From Xanthomonas vesicatoria ATCC 35937 (GTDB taxonomy: Bacteria; Pseudomonadota; Gammaproteobacteria; Xanthomonadales; Xanthomonadaceae): a stretch of 64,000 bases of DNA. Shown here piece by piece: positions 1 to 12,702 of the stretch. Made by a program: the position numbers and the translations under genes. Within the stretch, counting starts at the first letter, position 1. Each line of letters opens with the position of its first letter. The stretch is taken from positions 124,001 through 188,000 of the forward strand of contig NZ_CP018726.1 of assembly GCF_001908725.1 (NCBI RefSeq), given 5' to 3'. Below the pieces are notes generated by a model. It saw only the letters and a program-made list of their open reading frames with translations. It was not told where the DNA came from and ran no database searches.

Positions 1-1
1 C

Positions 2-126
2 AGGGCAGAAAGTGCTCTCGAGTATGGCTGGGACAACCACGACACCGCGCGTTCTCTACGTTCCATGGCTGATTCGATCGTCGATCAGATATCCATTATC
101 GAATGTCGCAGTAGACTAGTGGCGTA
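2..126 (+). CDS. 3' end of an unidentified protein (partial)
   Basis: An open frame enters from the left edge and ends at TAA 124-126, giving about 41 C-terminal residues with a protein-like composition (ends ...IECRSRLVA). A strong hairpin and T-run lie 50 bp downstream, which fits the end of a transcription unit. No domain is recognisable from so short a tail, so the function is unknown. The beginning lies outside the window. Confidence 0.45.
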
Positions 127-175
127 ACAGCCATGCTCGGCTGCAGCACATTTGCATCTCAGTTGTCACTCACCC

Positions 176-212
176 AAAGCCCCTTCTAGCACAGCTAGCA
201 GGGGCTTTTTTG
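176..212 (+). terminator. Rho-independent terminator
   Basis: AAAGCCCCT (176-184) pairs with AGGGGCTTT (200-208) and is followed directly by a run of Ts. It sits 50 bp after the stop of the partial gene entering from the left. The complementary A-run would also let it work weakly for the gene on the opposite strand. Confidence 0.8.
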
Positions 213-343
213 TGGACTCCCCTCCTCCCAACAACGCTAGTGGAGGGCCGGCTAGCTCCCCACGTTGACCTGGAGTTGCCGGCCACCAGATCAGCGCTAC
301 GAAGGGGAAGGGCAAGGGCGGGAGTCGAGGTGCCAGCCATCGG

Positions 344-673
344 TCAGGGGAACAATTGCTTGATGGGGTCCACTTGCAAATCATGCTCGGCATCATTGTC
401 CAAAGTTGACTTGCTGATTACATGGTTCAAAATTTCATCGCCGCGTCTACGCAGTTCGGTATCGCTGAGATTGTCCATCTCGAACAGTTTGCCCGCGATT
501 GCGTAGCTTAGGTTTTTAGCTCCGCTACCTCCGTAACCCCACCCAATTCCACCTGGATAATTGAACAAGTCGCGGCGCGTCGGCAGCAGCTCGGCCCGGC
601 CGTCTTCAGCATGTCGATAGAGCGCGACACTGGCGCCCTCAACGATTCGCAGCAGGATGTGGCTCATTGGCAT
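344..673 (-). CDS. DUF6166-type small protein
   Basis: About 109 residues starting MPMSHILLRI. The middle shows the pattern I associate with DUF6166 proteins: ALYRH, a D-L-x-N pair, then W-G-Y-G-G-S-G followed by an Ala/Leu helix. The open frame runs further upstream to 946, but that extension is Arg/Cys-rich and looks non-coding, so I start at the ATG at 673 (667 is an alternative). DUF6166 proteins are found on plasmids and ICEs and have no known role. It lies outside the left transposon end and belongs to the flanking replicon. Confidence 0.55.
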   Translation of the reverse strand: MPMSHILLRIVEGASVALYRHAEDGRAELLPTRRDLFNYPGGIGWGYGGSGAKNLSYAIAGKLFEMDNLSDTELRRRGDEILNHVISKSTLDNDAEHDLQVDPIKQLFP

Positions 674-1011
674 CTCGTCATCATAGGCATGGCGCCCGGA
701 AGGGGCATTGTGCGCAGGGTCGCGGCAGCTTCTGCAAGTGGCGCGCGTAGCGGGCGAGGAATTGAACCTACCGGCAATGACGCGGCACGTGGCATCGGTG
801 CACAGCACCACAAGGTACCTACGCGCGGTAATGCCCCCTTCTGGGCCGGTAGCAGGTCGGGCAGGGCATTCGCATCGGCTGCGACTGCGATGTGCACAGT
901 GTGGTGAATGGGCCAACGCAAACGACCAACACTCGCACCGTGGCACTTCGGCCCACCTGGGATTTGCGACGCCTGCGGAAGCCGGTGCGGCACGATGGAC
1001 CAGGCCGGTAT
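674..1011. other. Gene-free stretch left of the transposon end
   Basis: Several overlapping open frames exist on both strands, but all have the Arg/Ala/Pro-rich composition of GC-rich shadow frames. I see no ribosome-binding site or recognisable motif. It may be remains of a gene interrupted by the transposon at 1012. Confidence 0.4.
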
Positions 1012-1068
1012 GAGGGTCGGCAGGGAATCGTTACGTACAGGGCCAAATGCCACCTAAGCGATTGAAAC
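1012..1068 (+). repeat. Left terminal inverted repeat of the Tn3-family transposon
   Basis: The strand reads GAGGGTCGGCAGGGAATCGT from 1012 and continues TACG. The same sequence occurs inverted at 41884 reading inwards, with one C/T difference in the first 24 bases and patchy identity for about 50 bases (both keep an inner CGATTGA). It lies about 50 bp beyond the tnpA stop codon, the normal position of the tnpA-proximal end in Tn3 elements, and has the GAGGG outer bases and an inner TAAG seen in that family. Confidence 0.75.
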
Positions 1069-1108
1069 GAAATGATAATTGTCTTGTCCCGATGGCGGAT
1101 ATCCCCGT

Positions 1109-4102
1109 CTATGGGGCCTGTTCAAGGACTTTCGCTGTATAGCTCAGCGGCGCCACTTCCCTTTCAAGATCCAAGTGATAGTCGCCGAAGCGATTGATGT
1201 GGCTGGTCCGGTAAGGCGACAGGCCGGCCAGAATCTCGGGCGTCAGTTCAATCCCCTCCTTCTGCATTACGGCCAAGGTCCGGCTCATGCGTTCCACGTT
1301 GTGGAGGATGATCATGTTGGCCACCAGCTGGCTGTACTTGATGATCTTGCGCTGCTCGTGTTGGACGTTCTCAGCAATGATCCCTTGGCTGCCAAAGAAG
1401 ACCCACTTCACGAAGCCGTTGTATTCCTCGCTCTTGTTGGTCGCAGCATGGATCGTTTTGCGAATCTCGTTGTCATCGATGTAGCGCAGCAAGAACAGCG
1501 TTCGGACGGCCTTGCCAAGTTCCCGGAAGGCGAAGTACAGCTTGTTCTTCCGGCTGTAGGTGCCCAGCCGGCGCAGGATCGAGGACGCGGTGATCTTCCC
1601 CAATCGGATCGAGATCACTACCCGCAGCATGTCGTGGAGATGCGTCGCGATCAGTTGCCAGTCGATGCTGTCTCCGAACAGTGCCTGGATATTCTTATAG
1701 GTCCTGCCAGGTTCGGGCCGGAAGAATGTCAGATCCTTGATGTTTCGTATCCTGGGCATCAGCTGGATGCCCAGCATGTGGGCCAAACCGAAGACTGGGT
1801 AGCTTTGGGCCTGCGTGTCGCCATGGACGATCTCAGGCTGGATGTCGGAAGTGTTGGCCAGCAGGCCGTCGAGGATGTAGATGCCCTCGTGCACACCACA
1901 GGGAATGAAATGGCTGAACAGCGCCACGTATTTGTCGGACACATGGTAGTAGCCGATGCCGCCGTAGCCGCCGTAGCGGATGTGGTACTCCGACAGCAGG
2001 TTGTCCTCGTAGACGCTCCATTTGGTGCCATCTGCTGAGGCGCTTTTCCCGCTGCCCCAATAGCCCGGGAGGTCGAATTTATTGTAGGTATTGATGACCT
2101 CTACGATGGCCTTCTCAAGCACATCCTCGGTCACGTATTTCAGGTTCAGCCAAGCAACCTGGCGCCGGCTGAAGCCCTTGATCGACCGCGCCGTCTGCGT
2201 CGGCCCCAGGTTGCAGCCATAGCAAAATAGCGTGGTGATCACACGTCGGGGCAGATCTTCGACTTGGCTCTCGGTACCGGCGATCGGGCGGAAAAAACGG
2301 TGCAGATCCAGCCATTGGCTGGCGTCGATCAGGACATCGACGATGCTGGACTCCGGGAGCCGTTCGGCGATGAGGCGATCCACCGTGGCAATGGCACTTG
2401 AGACCTCAGCGCGTTGCCCCTTCCGCAGTACCAGGCGCCCTTCCAAGATGTCCGCATGCACATTCTCGGGGAAGCGCTCGTCAACTTCGTCGGCCAAGTC
2501 GGTCAGTTGTGCGCGCAACCCAGCCACGAACGACGCGGCGTCGGTGGGTAGACCTGACACCTGACCATAGGCTTCCAGTTCCTGGGCCAAGGTGGCTTCA
2601 TCGACCAGCTGCTCGCGGTAGTCATCAAAGCGTTCGCTGCTGGGAATGAAGAGATCTCCGGACTTCAGCTCGTCTTTGACCTGCACCACCACGGCCAGCT
2701 CGAAGTACTTACGGTGCATCCAGCCGGCGCCGGCAGCGCTGGCACGCTTGCCAAACACATGCTGACGCCAGAGCTTGGACATCCAATCGAAGTCCTTTTC
2801 CGGGTCCAGGCCGAGGGATGCGACCTCGATCAGCTCACGGCGTTGGTTGCGCAGCGACAGCACCGCTGCGATCAACGGCTCCATGCCGGCATCGTGGCTG
2901 GTTGACCGCAGATTCATCAGCTCCAGCCCATTGAACAGCAGCGGCCTGACCGTGCCGTAGGGTTGCAGCATGAAAGGCAGATAGTTCTTCCCTGCGTATG
3001 CCATATGTTCTTCGCATTCGGCCAGCAAGGTCGACACTTCCGCTTCTAGACTGTTGTCGATGGCATCCACGCGCTGACTATCGCTGCCGTCGAGCTGATA
3101 GGCCTGCAGGATTTCCTTGAGCTGGCCGATCAGGAAGTCGGCCCGCTTGGCATGTTCGAGCTGGTAGGCCAGCAGTTTTTGCTGGGCCGTGTTTTCCAGC
3201 CCGCGCACCTGCTTGATGAATAGCTCGGCTGCGTCATCCAGCGTCTTGGCATGCTGGGCGCGAATGAAGATGGTGGCCAGCGCATAGCGCTTGTCCGGAG
3301 CCAATTCGGCCAGCTCGCTGGCGTCATAGGCCCGGGCCATTGCACGGAATTGCTTAAGCTTAGGGACCGGCACATCGATCGGGGGCAGCTGCTCAGCCAA
3401 CTGCTGCAGCATGCGGATGTGCTGCAGATAGAACCGGACTTCCTTGTTGGTGGGCCGACCAGGCTCGCGCTTGAGCGATTGCCAGCCGGTGAACCTGGAG
3501 TTTTCCGGTGCGCGCAGCAAGTCGTCAATGAGCGTGCGCGTGGTAGGCGTCAGCGCGTGGCTGATGCTACGGTAGTAGCCCAGATTGACCCGCTCACGCG
3601 CGCCGATGGCGGCCAGTTCCAGGGTGCGGAAACCGGGCAGTTCGTAGCGATGGTGCACCAGCTCTTCGAGCAGGACGTTCACGATGTCCGGGATGGTGTG
3701 CTTGGCCTGGGCTGCTCCGGTGGCCACCGTGTCCAGCCAGGCCAAGCCTGATTTATCCAGGGGACGTACACCGATGAACTGCCGAAGCTGCGGGATATGC
3801 CGGCGCTGGCTACCGGAAGCGTCGTAACGTTCGAGCTGGTCGGTGTCCAATACGCGCCCGAGTCGGGCGGCCTTGGCGATGTGCTTCCGGATCCGCTCGG
3901 GTACGTCGGCCAACACCGTGAAGTAACCGAGGCGCTGGAAGAGCTTGAGATGAATCAGTACCGCCAGCTGCGGTCCCGGCTGGGTGGTCAGCTGCTTGGC
4001 GAATGCAATCTCAGCGGCGGTGGGGGTATAGATCTCCTCCAGTTCCTTGGCGGTGGGATCAGGCTTCAGTCGCGGGTAGGCGGTCTCGTGAAGGGTAGCC
4101 AT
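1109..4102 (-). CDS. tnpA: Tn3-family transposase TnpA
   Basis: 997 residues, full length for a Tn3-family DDE transposase that catalyses replicative transposition between the terminal repeats. The N-terminal half is the DUF4158-like DNA-binding region. In the C-terminal half the catalytic aspartates are visible in SADGTKWSV and IVHGDTQAQSYP, and the glutamate region in GSQGIIAENVQHEQRK, with YGGYGGIGYYHVSDKY between them. The start ATG at 4102 gives MATLHETAYPRLK, a typical N-terminus. It follows the tyrosine recombinase stop by 23 bp on the same strand, so both are probably cotranscribed. The frame is intact, so the transposon may be active. Confidence 0.95.
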   Translation of the reverse strand: MATLHETAYPRLKPDPTAKELEEIYTPTAAEIAFAKQLTTQPGPQLAVLIHLKLFQRLGYFTVLADVPERIRKHIAKAARLGRVLDTDQLERYDASGSQRRHIPQLRQFIGVRPLDKSGLAWLDTVATGAAQAKHTIPDIVNVLLEELVHHRYELPGFRTLELAAIGARERVNLGYYRSISHALTPTTRTLIDDLLRAPENSRFTGWQSLKREPGRPTNKEVRFYLQHIRMLQQLAEQLPPIDVPVPKLKQFRAMARAYDASELAELAPDKRYALATIFIRAQHAKTLDDAAELFIKQVRGLENTAQQKLLAYQLEHAKRADFLIGQLKEILQAYQLDGSDSQRVDAIDNSLEAEVSTLLAECEEHMAYAGKNYLPFMLQPYGTVRPLLFNGLELMNLRSTSHDAGMEPLIAAVLSLRNQRRELIEVASLGLDPEKDFDWMSKLWRQHVFGKRASAAGAGWMHRKYFELAVVVQVKDELKSGDLFIPSSERFDDYREQLVDEATLAQELEAYGQVSGLPTDAASFVAGLRAQLTDLADEVDERFPENVHADILEGRLVLRKGQRAEVSSAIATVDRLIAERLPESSIVDVLIDASQWLDLHRFFRPIAGTESQVEDLPRRVITTLFCYGCNLGPTQTARSIKGFSRRQVAWLNLKYVTEDVLEKAIVEVINTYNKFDLPGYWGSGKSASADGTKWSVYEDNLLSEYHIRYGGYGGIGYYHVSDKYVALFSHFIPCGVHEGIYILDGLLANTSDIQPEIVHGDTQAQSYPVFGLAHMLGIQLMPRIRNIKDLTFFRPEPGRTYKNIQALFGDSIDWQLIATHLHDMLRVVISIRLGKITASSILRRLGTYSRKNKLYFAFRELGKAVRTLFLLRYIDDNEIRKTIHAATNKSEEYNGFVKWVFFGSQGIIAENVQHEQRKIIKYSQLVANMIILHNVERMSRTLAVMQKEGIELTPEILAGLSPYRTSHINRFGDYHLDLEREVAPLSYTAKVLEQAP

Positions 4103-4125
4103 TGGATCCGGAGGTTATGAGGGGA

Positions 4126-5397
4126 TCAATCCCAGTGCCGGCCGTCGTCTGTATTGAGAGACGCTTCCAGGAAACACTGGTGCGTATCGGCCATGCGGTG
4201 CATGTCATCGAGCAACGTGGCCAGGATTTCATCCAGATCCCGATCGGGATCGGTGGGAACCGTCAACCGGTACTCGCTGCTGGCGGTGTTCAGCCGCACC
4301 GCTTGGAACGGGGCCAAGCAGATCTCTTCGATCCGGCCCCGGGCCTTAGCCGCGCCGCGACCCGCGCGGGCAAATGGGGTCAGTACCATGCGCAGGCGCA
4401 GCTGCAGTGCAGATTTGCCCTCGGGCGCCGGCAGCGCCATCGCCGGTACCGGCACGGTTGGACTTGGCAGGCTTGCTTCAATGCGGTCCCGTGCGAACGG
4501 GTCATGCCCGTCCAGGTAGCGCATGGCCGACTGCACATCGCGCCAGCCCACGTACTCCATCAGCGCCTTCATGTCCCAGCCCTGCTCGTTGGCCCAGCTG
4601 GCAAAGCCGCGGCGCAGGGAATGACTGCTGTGGAGCCCCGCATCGGCAAAGCCGGCACTGGTCAGCAACTCGCGCAGCAGGCGCACCAAGCTGTTGGGAT
4701 GCAGGCCTTCGGCGCTCACCTGGCCCCATTGGCTGACCGCCCGAAATACCGGCCCTTCTTGCAGGTCGGCCGCCTGCAGCCACACCTGGGTCGCCTCCAC
4801 CGGGCACAATCGCGACAACGCCGGCACCTTGTAGGTAACGCCGGCGGCCTGGCGATCGCCCTTGCTGCGCGGCAAGAAACAGGTCATCCCCTGTCCCGGC
4901 ACCAGCGTGAGATGGGCCACGTCCAGGCGCAGCAGTTCATCGCCACGAAAGCCACGCCAGAATCCGAGCAGCACCAGCGCTCGGTCCCGTTGGTGGCGCA
5001 GCGCTGCCGCTCCGTCGCCCCGCGCGCGTGCCGCCGCGATCGCTGCGGCTAACCAGTCATCGAGCTCGACCAGCCGCCGAATCTGGAGCGGCGCGGCTTG
5101 CTTGACCTGGCCCGGGTGCAGGGTCTTGATGCCTTTGAGTACCTTGCGCACCAGCGGCGACCGGGTCGGGTCGACAAAGCCGTGGTCGCGGTGCCAGGAG
5201 GCAATGGCGGCCAGCCTGTGGCGAAGGGTGCTGGTGGCCAGGGTCTGCGCATACGCGGCCAGGTACCGGGCCACGCTGTCCGGTGTCGCTGGGAGGTGGC
5301 CTTGCCACTCGACTTCAAAGTGCCGCAGCGCCGACGCATAGCTGCGCACCGTGTTCTGGCGCGTGGCCGCATCGAGGTAGCGGTCCAGTTCGGTCAC
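4126..5397 (-). CDS. Tyrosine site-specific recombinase (cointegrate resolution)
   Basis: 423 residues from GTG 5397, which overlaps the cadR stop in a GTGA motif; an upstream in-frame extension to 5580 runs through cadR and is unlikely. An N-terminal SAM-like core-binding domain (NTVRSYASALRHFEVEW) precedes the catalytic domain. The expected residues are visible: Arg in FWRGFRGDELLRLD, Lys in RSKGDRQAAG, HxxR in HSLRRGFASW, and the Tyr region GWRDVQSAMRYLDGHD. About 110 residues follow the catalytic domain and are unassigned. Next to a Tn3 tnpA it presumably resolves cointegrates, replacing the serine resolvase TnpR, as TnpI or TnpS do in other Tn3 members. The resolution site was not located. 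Confidence 0.85.
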   Translation of the reverse strand: MTELDRYLDAATRQNTVRSYASALRHFEVEWQGHLPATPDSVARYLAAYAQTLATSTLRHRLAAIASWHRDHGFVDPTRSPLVRKVLKGIKTLHPGQVKQAAPLQIRRLVELDDWLAAAIAAARARGDGAAALRHQRDRALVLLGFWRGFRGDELLRLDVAHLTLVPGQGMTCFLPRSKGDRQAAGVTYKVPALSRLCPVEATQVWLQAADLQEGPVFRAVSQWGQVSAEGLHPNSLVRLLRELLTSAGFADAGLHSSHSLRRGFASWANEQGWDMKALMEYVGWRDVQSAMRYLDGHDPFARDRIEASLPSPTVPVPAMALPAPEGKSALQLRLRMVLTPFARAGRGAAKARGRIEEICLAPFQAVRLNTASSEYRLTVPTDPDRDLDEILATLLDDMHRMADTHQCFLEASLNTDDGRHWD

Positions 5398-5807
5398 TGG
5401 CGCGTGGCCTCCACCGAGGCCGGCTGCCGCAGCGTTGACAGGATGGTGCATACAGCCCGCTGCCCGCCGTGGCAACTGGCAATCACCCGTTCCAGCTCGC
5501 TGGCCATGCGCTGCAGGTCGGCCATGCGCGCCCGCACGTCGGTCAGATGGCTGCGGGCCAGCCGATCCACGTCCCCGCACGAAAGCTCTTCATCGCCCGC
5601 CAACTGCAGCAGGCTGCGGACCTCCTCCAGGCTGAAGCCCAGGTCCCGGCCGCGCGCAATGAAGCGCAGTCGCTCGATGTCGGCCGGGCCATAGACCCGG
5701 TAGCCATTGCCCGAGCGCCCCGGGCGCGGCAGCAGGCCGATCCGCTCGTAATAGCGGATGGTCTCCAAATGGCACCCACTGGCGTCGGCAGCCTCACTGA
5801 TTTTCAT
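5394..5807 (-). CDS. cadR: MerR-family Cd/Pb/Zn-responsive regulator (CadR-like)
   Basis: 137 residues. The N-terminal winged HTH is clear (MKISEAADAS, ETIRYYERIGLLPRPGR, GYRVYG), followed by the dimerisation helix. Cys77, Cys112 and Cys120 with His113 match the C77/C112/C119 metal ligands known for CadR. MerR proteins bind an overlong promoter spacer and untwist it when metal is bound; a fitting operator lies at 5819-5849, directed at the CDF gene. The start ATG at 5807 is chosen because upstream sequence runs into that operator. The stop overlaps the recombinase start, so cadR, recombinase and tnpA form one run. Confidence 0.9.
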   Translation of the reverse strand: MKISEAADASGCHLETIRYYERIGLLPRPGRSGNGYRVYGPADIERLRFIARGRDLGFSLEEVRSLLQLAGDEELSCGDVDRLARSHLTDVRARMADLQRMASELERVIASCHGGQRAVCTILSTLRQPASVEATRQ

Positions 5808-5818
5808 TCGTAGTACGC

Positions 5819-5849
5819 TTGACTCCGTAGTAGCTACGGACTTTACCCT
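5819..5849 (+). promoter_or_regulatory. MerR-type promoter/operator driving the CDF-czc genes
   Basis: A -35 TTGACT (5819-5824) and a -10-like TACCCT (5844-5849) are separated by 19 bp, the overlong spacing used by MerR regulators. The spacer contains the dyad CCGTAG-TAG-CTACGG (5825-5839). It sits between divergent cadR and the CDF gene, 12 bp from the cadR start codon, so it should also autoregulate cadR. Confidence 0.8.
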
Positions 5850-5912
5850 CACCGGCTGTGCCATGCCAGCGGTCCGCCTGGGCCTGGCTTCCCTGCGACT
5901 GGAGATGTTCCG

Positions 5913-6530
5913 ATGAGTGATTGTGGCTGCCACCACGAGGCCAAGAACGCGCAGGAGCGGCGCGTGCTCTGGATCGCCCTTGCCCTGAATGCGGCGATGG
6001 CCGTGATCGGCGGCATCGCCGGCTGGGTTGCCCATTCCACAGGCCTATTGGCCGACGCGCTGGACATGCTGTCTGACGCCACCGCCTACGCCATTGGCTT
6101 GGTCGCCATCGGGCGCACGGCCCGCTTCAAGGCGAACGCAGCCTGGGTCAGCGGCAGTGTATTGCTGGTGCTGGGTGTGGGCGTGTTGGTCGAGGTCGGC
6201 CGCCGCGTAATGTTCGGTGCCGAGCCGGTCAGCGGCTGGATGATTGGCACCGCCCTGCTGTCGCTGGTGGTCAACGTGACGGCACTGCGCATGTTGGCGC
6301 CGATGAAGTCCGGCGAGGTGCATCTGCGGGCGACCTGGCTGTTCACCCGGGCTGATGTGGTCGCCAACGTTGGCGTGATCCTGGCGGGCCTCCTGGTGTG
6401 GTGGCTGGCCAGCCCGTACCCAGATTTCGTGATCGGCGCCCTGATCGGCCTGTATGTGATCAAGGAAGCCTTCGAGATCTTGGGTGATGCCCGCCGGGCA
6501 CGTGCCGACGCGCGCAAGACGGCTGCATGA
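5913..6530 (+). CDS. Cation diffusion facilitator without its cytoplasmic tail
   Basis: 205 residues with about six hydrophobic segments. An N-terminal SDCGCHHE metal-binding stretch precedes TM1. The CDF TM2 site region is recognisable in LLADALDMLSDATAY and the TM5 region in TRADVVANVGVI. CDF proteins export Zn, Cd, Co or Ni in exchange for protons at the inner membrane. The family usually has about 300 residues including a C-terminal dimerisation domain; here the protein stops after TM6, and a domain resembling that tail is encoded separately at 12396-12674. It is preceded by the CadR operator and overlaps the next gene by 4 bp. Confidence 0.88.
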   Translation: MSDCGCHHEAKNAQERRVLWIALALNAAMAVIGGIAGWVAHSTGLLADALDMLSDATAYAIGLVAIGRTARFKANAAWVSGSVLLVLGVGVLVEVGRRVMFGAEPVSGWMIGTALLSLVVNVTALRMLAPMKSGEVHLRATWLFTRADVVANVGVILAGLLVWWLASPYPDFVIGALIGLYVIKEAFEILGDARRARADARKTAA

Positions 6531-6883
6531 TCGCCCTTGGCCGGCTGCGGACGGGCCTACGCTGGCTGCTGCTGGCGCAGCTGGCGGTGGGTTTGCTGGT
6601 CCAGCCGGTCTTGGGTCTGGCGAGCGAACTGCACGTTCACATCCATCCGATCATTGCCGCCCATGGGCCGGCAGTGGCCGCACCGGCACCTGAGCGTGGC
6701 ATCGGCGCCGCCTTGCACCGCCTTCACCAGCTGGCGCTGTGCTGCAGCCAGGCCGCACAGCCCCCTGAGATCCTGCTGACCGTTGCGGACATCGGCCGGC
6801 ATTTGCCGGTGATGCAAGCCAACACGCGCCCGTATCCGCACGAGCACCTGGTCGCGCCGTTCCGGCCTCCGATCGCAGGGTGA
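6527..6883 (+). CDS. Small exported His/Cys-containing protein of the czc operon (CzcI-like position)
   Basis: 118 residues. Start ATGA overlaps the stop of the CDF gene, so it is translationally coupled. It has an N-terminal hydrophobic signal segment (WLLLAQLAVGLLVQPVLGLA) followed by His-rich ELHVHIHP and a CC pair. Its place ahead of czcC matches small periplasmic proteins such as CzcI, which modulate czc expression in other bacteria, but I see no strong sequence hallmark. Function is inferred only from position and composition. Confidence 0.7.
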   Translation: MIALGRLRTGLRWLLLAQLAVGLLVQPVLGLASELHVHIHPIIAAHGPAVAAPAPERGIGAALHRLHQLALCCSQAAQPPEILLTVADIGRHLPVMQANTRPYPHEHLVAPFRPPIAG

Positions 6884-6969
6884 TCTCCGCCGGCAGCGCC
6901 GGCTCAGCGACCTGCTGCTGTGCGCGGTGGTGATCGTTTGTTGATGTCGAAACCCTTCGGAGTACTTCC

Positions 6970-8243
6970 ATGGATGTACGATTGGCGGCCTTGGCCGCAT
7001 GGCTGCTGCTGACTGCGGCGACAACGTCGGCGGCAGCGGCCGAGCTGATGACCTTGGACGACGCGTTCGCGCGCGTGGCCCAAACCCACCCCGAGCTGCG
7101 CTTGGTCGATGCGCGCGCCATCGTGCTCGCTGCCGAGCGCGACCAGGCGGTGCAGCGCCCACCGTGGACGCTCGGTGCCGAGGTCGAAAATGCGTTGGGC
7201 ACTGGCGCGGCCCGCGGTCTGGACAGCGCCGAGTTGACCTTGAGCCTGAGCTCGGTCCTGGAGCGCGGCGGCAAGCTCGACGCCCGGCGCACCTTGGCCC
7301 AAAGCCGGATTGATGCACTGGCCGTGCAGCGCGAGACCGGGCGGCTGGACCTGCTCGCCGAGACGGCGCAGCGCTATTTGGCCGTTGTCGGTGCCAACCG
7401 GCAACACAGCCTGGCGGACATGGATGTTGGCCAGCGCCAGCGAACCGTGGCCGCTGCCCGGCAACGCCTGCAGGCCGGCGCTTCACCCGAATCGGTGCTG
7501 CTCACCGCGCAGGCAGCGCTGGCGCGGGCCGAGCTGACGCGTGATCGGGCCGAGCAACAGCGATTGGCCGCCCGTCAGCATCTGGCCGCGCTGTGGGGCG
7601 AACGTACTCCCACCTTCGAGGTGGCTCCGGCCGATCCGATGGCCCTGCCGGCGATCGCCTCCATGCAGACGCTGGCCGATGAGCTGGAGCGGACTCCGGA
7701 ACTGGCGCAGTTTGCCGACGCCCGACGGATCGCGCAGGCACGACTGCAGCTGGCGCGTTCGGCGGCCTCACCGGACCTGTCCTGGCAGCTCGGCGTGCGC
7801 CGCCTGCAGGAGACCGACGACACTGCACTGGTCGCTAGCGTGTCCATGCCGCTGGGCAGCCGCAGCCGCGCACAGCCAGAGATCCGCGCCGGCGAAGCCG
7901 AACTGGAGGTCCTGACGATCGAGCGCGAGGCCAAGGGCTTGTCGCTGTATTCCACGCTGGTCGAGGCCCATGGCCGCTACACCGTCGCACAAGCCGAGGT
8001 GGCGCGCCTGCACAGCGACGTGTTGCCGAAGCTGGCCCGAGCCGAGCGGGCCGCTGAGCGTGCCTACCGCGCTGGGGCGATCAGTTACCTGGAATGGGCC
8101 CAGTTGCAGTCCGAACGTACGGCCATGGCCCAGCAGCAGCTGGACGTGGCCTTGGATGCGCAACGCGCCCTGATCGAAATTCAACGACTGACCGGCCAGG
8201 CGCTTGTAACGCCGCCGGCGGCCGCTTCATTTGGAGATAGCCC

Positions 8244-8247
<4 letters not shown>
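6970..8247 (+). CDS. czcC: CzcC-like outer-membrane efflux protein (TolC family)
   Basis: 425 residues with a signal peptide ending near residue 24 and two outer-membrane efflux repeats rich in long amphipathic helices (for example RQHLAALWGERTP and ARAERAAERAYRAGAISYLE). This is the trimeric outer-membrane channel of a heavy-metal RND pump. The order czcC-czcB-czcA is conserved, and its stop overlaps the czcB start (ATGA at 8244). A short GC-rich hairpin lies in the 86-bp gap ahead of it. Confidence 0.88.
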
Positions 8248-12395
<4,148 letters not shown>

Positions 12396-12399
<4 letters not shown>

Positions 12400-12674
12400 A
12401 CGAGATCAACCTGGAACAGGTCCGTGCGGCGATGTTTACCGACCCGGGTGTGAAGGCGGTAGACGACCTACGCCTGGTCCCCGGCAAAGAAGATGGCCGT
12501 GCGATCGCGGCCACCATCACCGTCGCGGCCCCCTCAGTCGACTTGGACTTGGTGCACGCGGTGACCGCCCGCGTGCTGGCCGACCAATTCGGCATCGATC
12601 AGGTCATGCTGTGCTTCAACGATCCGGGTCCGGTGCCGCCGCCCCCCACCGCGGCACCCTTGAAGAAGATGTGA
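12396..12674 (+). CDS. Free-standing CDF dimerisation-domain-like protein
   Basis: 92 residues from GTG 12396, overlapping the ancestral czcA stop. The pattern LEQVRAAMFTDPGVKAVDDLRL... followed by VTARVLADQFGIDQVML resembles the ferredoxin-like cytoplasmic domain of CDF transporters (a 'PGV..v.dl' strand-helix and a final 'fgi..vtlq' strand). Pro-rich tail. The CDF protein at 5913-6530 lacks this domain, so this may be its detached tail or a stand-alone cytosolic metal sensor or chaperone. Function is inferred. Confidence 0.7.
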
Positions 12675-12702
12675 TCGCCTGCGGCCCTGTGCGCCGACAG
12701 GG

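Noticed and set aside
1079..2038. Long open frame opposite tnpA on the plus strand
   Set aside because: It is fully inside the intact transposase gene, lacks a ribosome site and has shadow-frame composition.
5397..5580. N-terminal extension of the tyrosine recombinase to 5580
   Set aside because: It lies inside cadR in another frame and is low-complexity; the GTGA-coupled start at 5397 is better.
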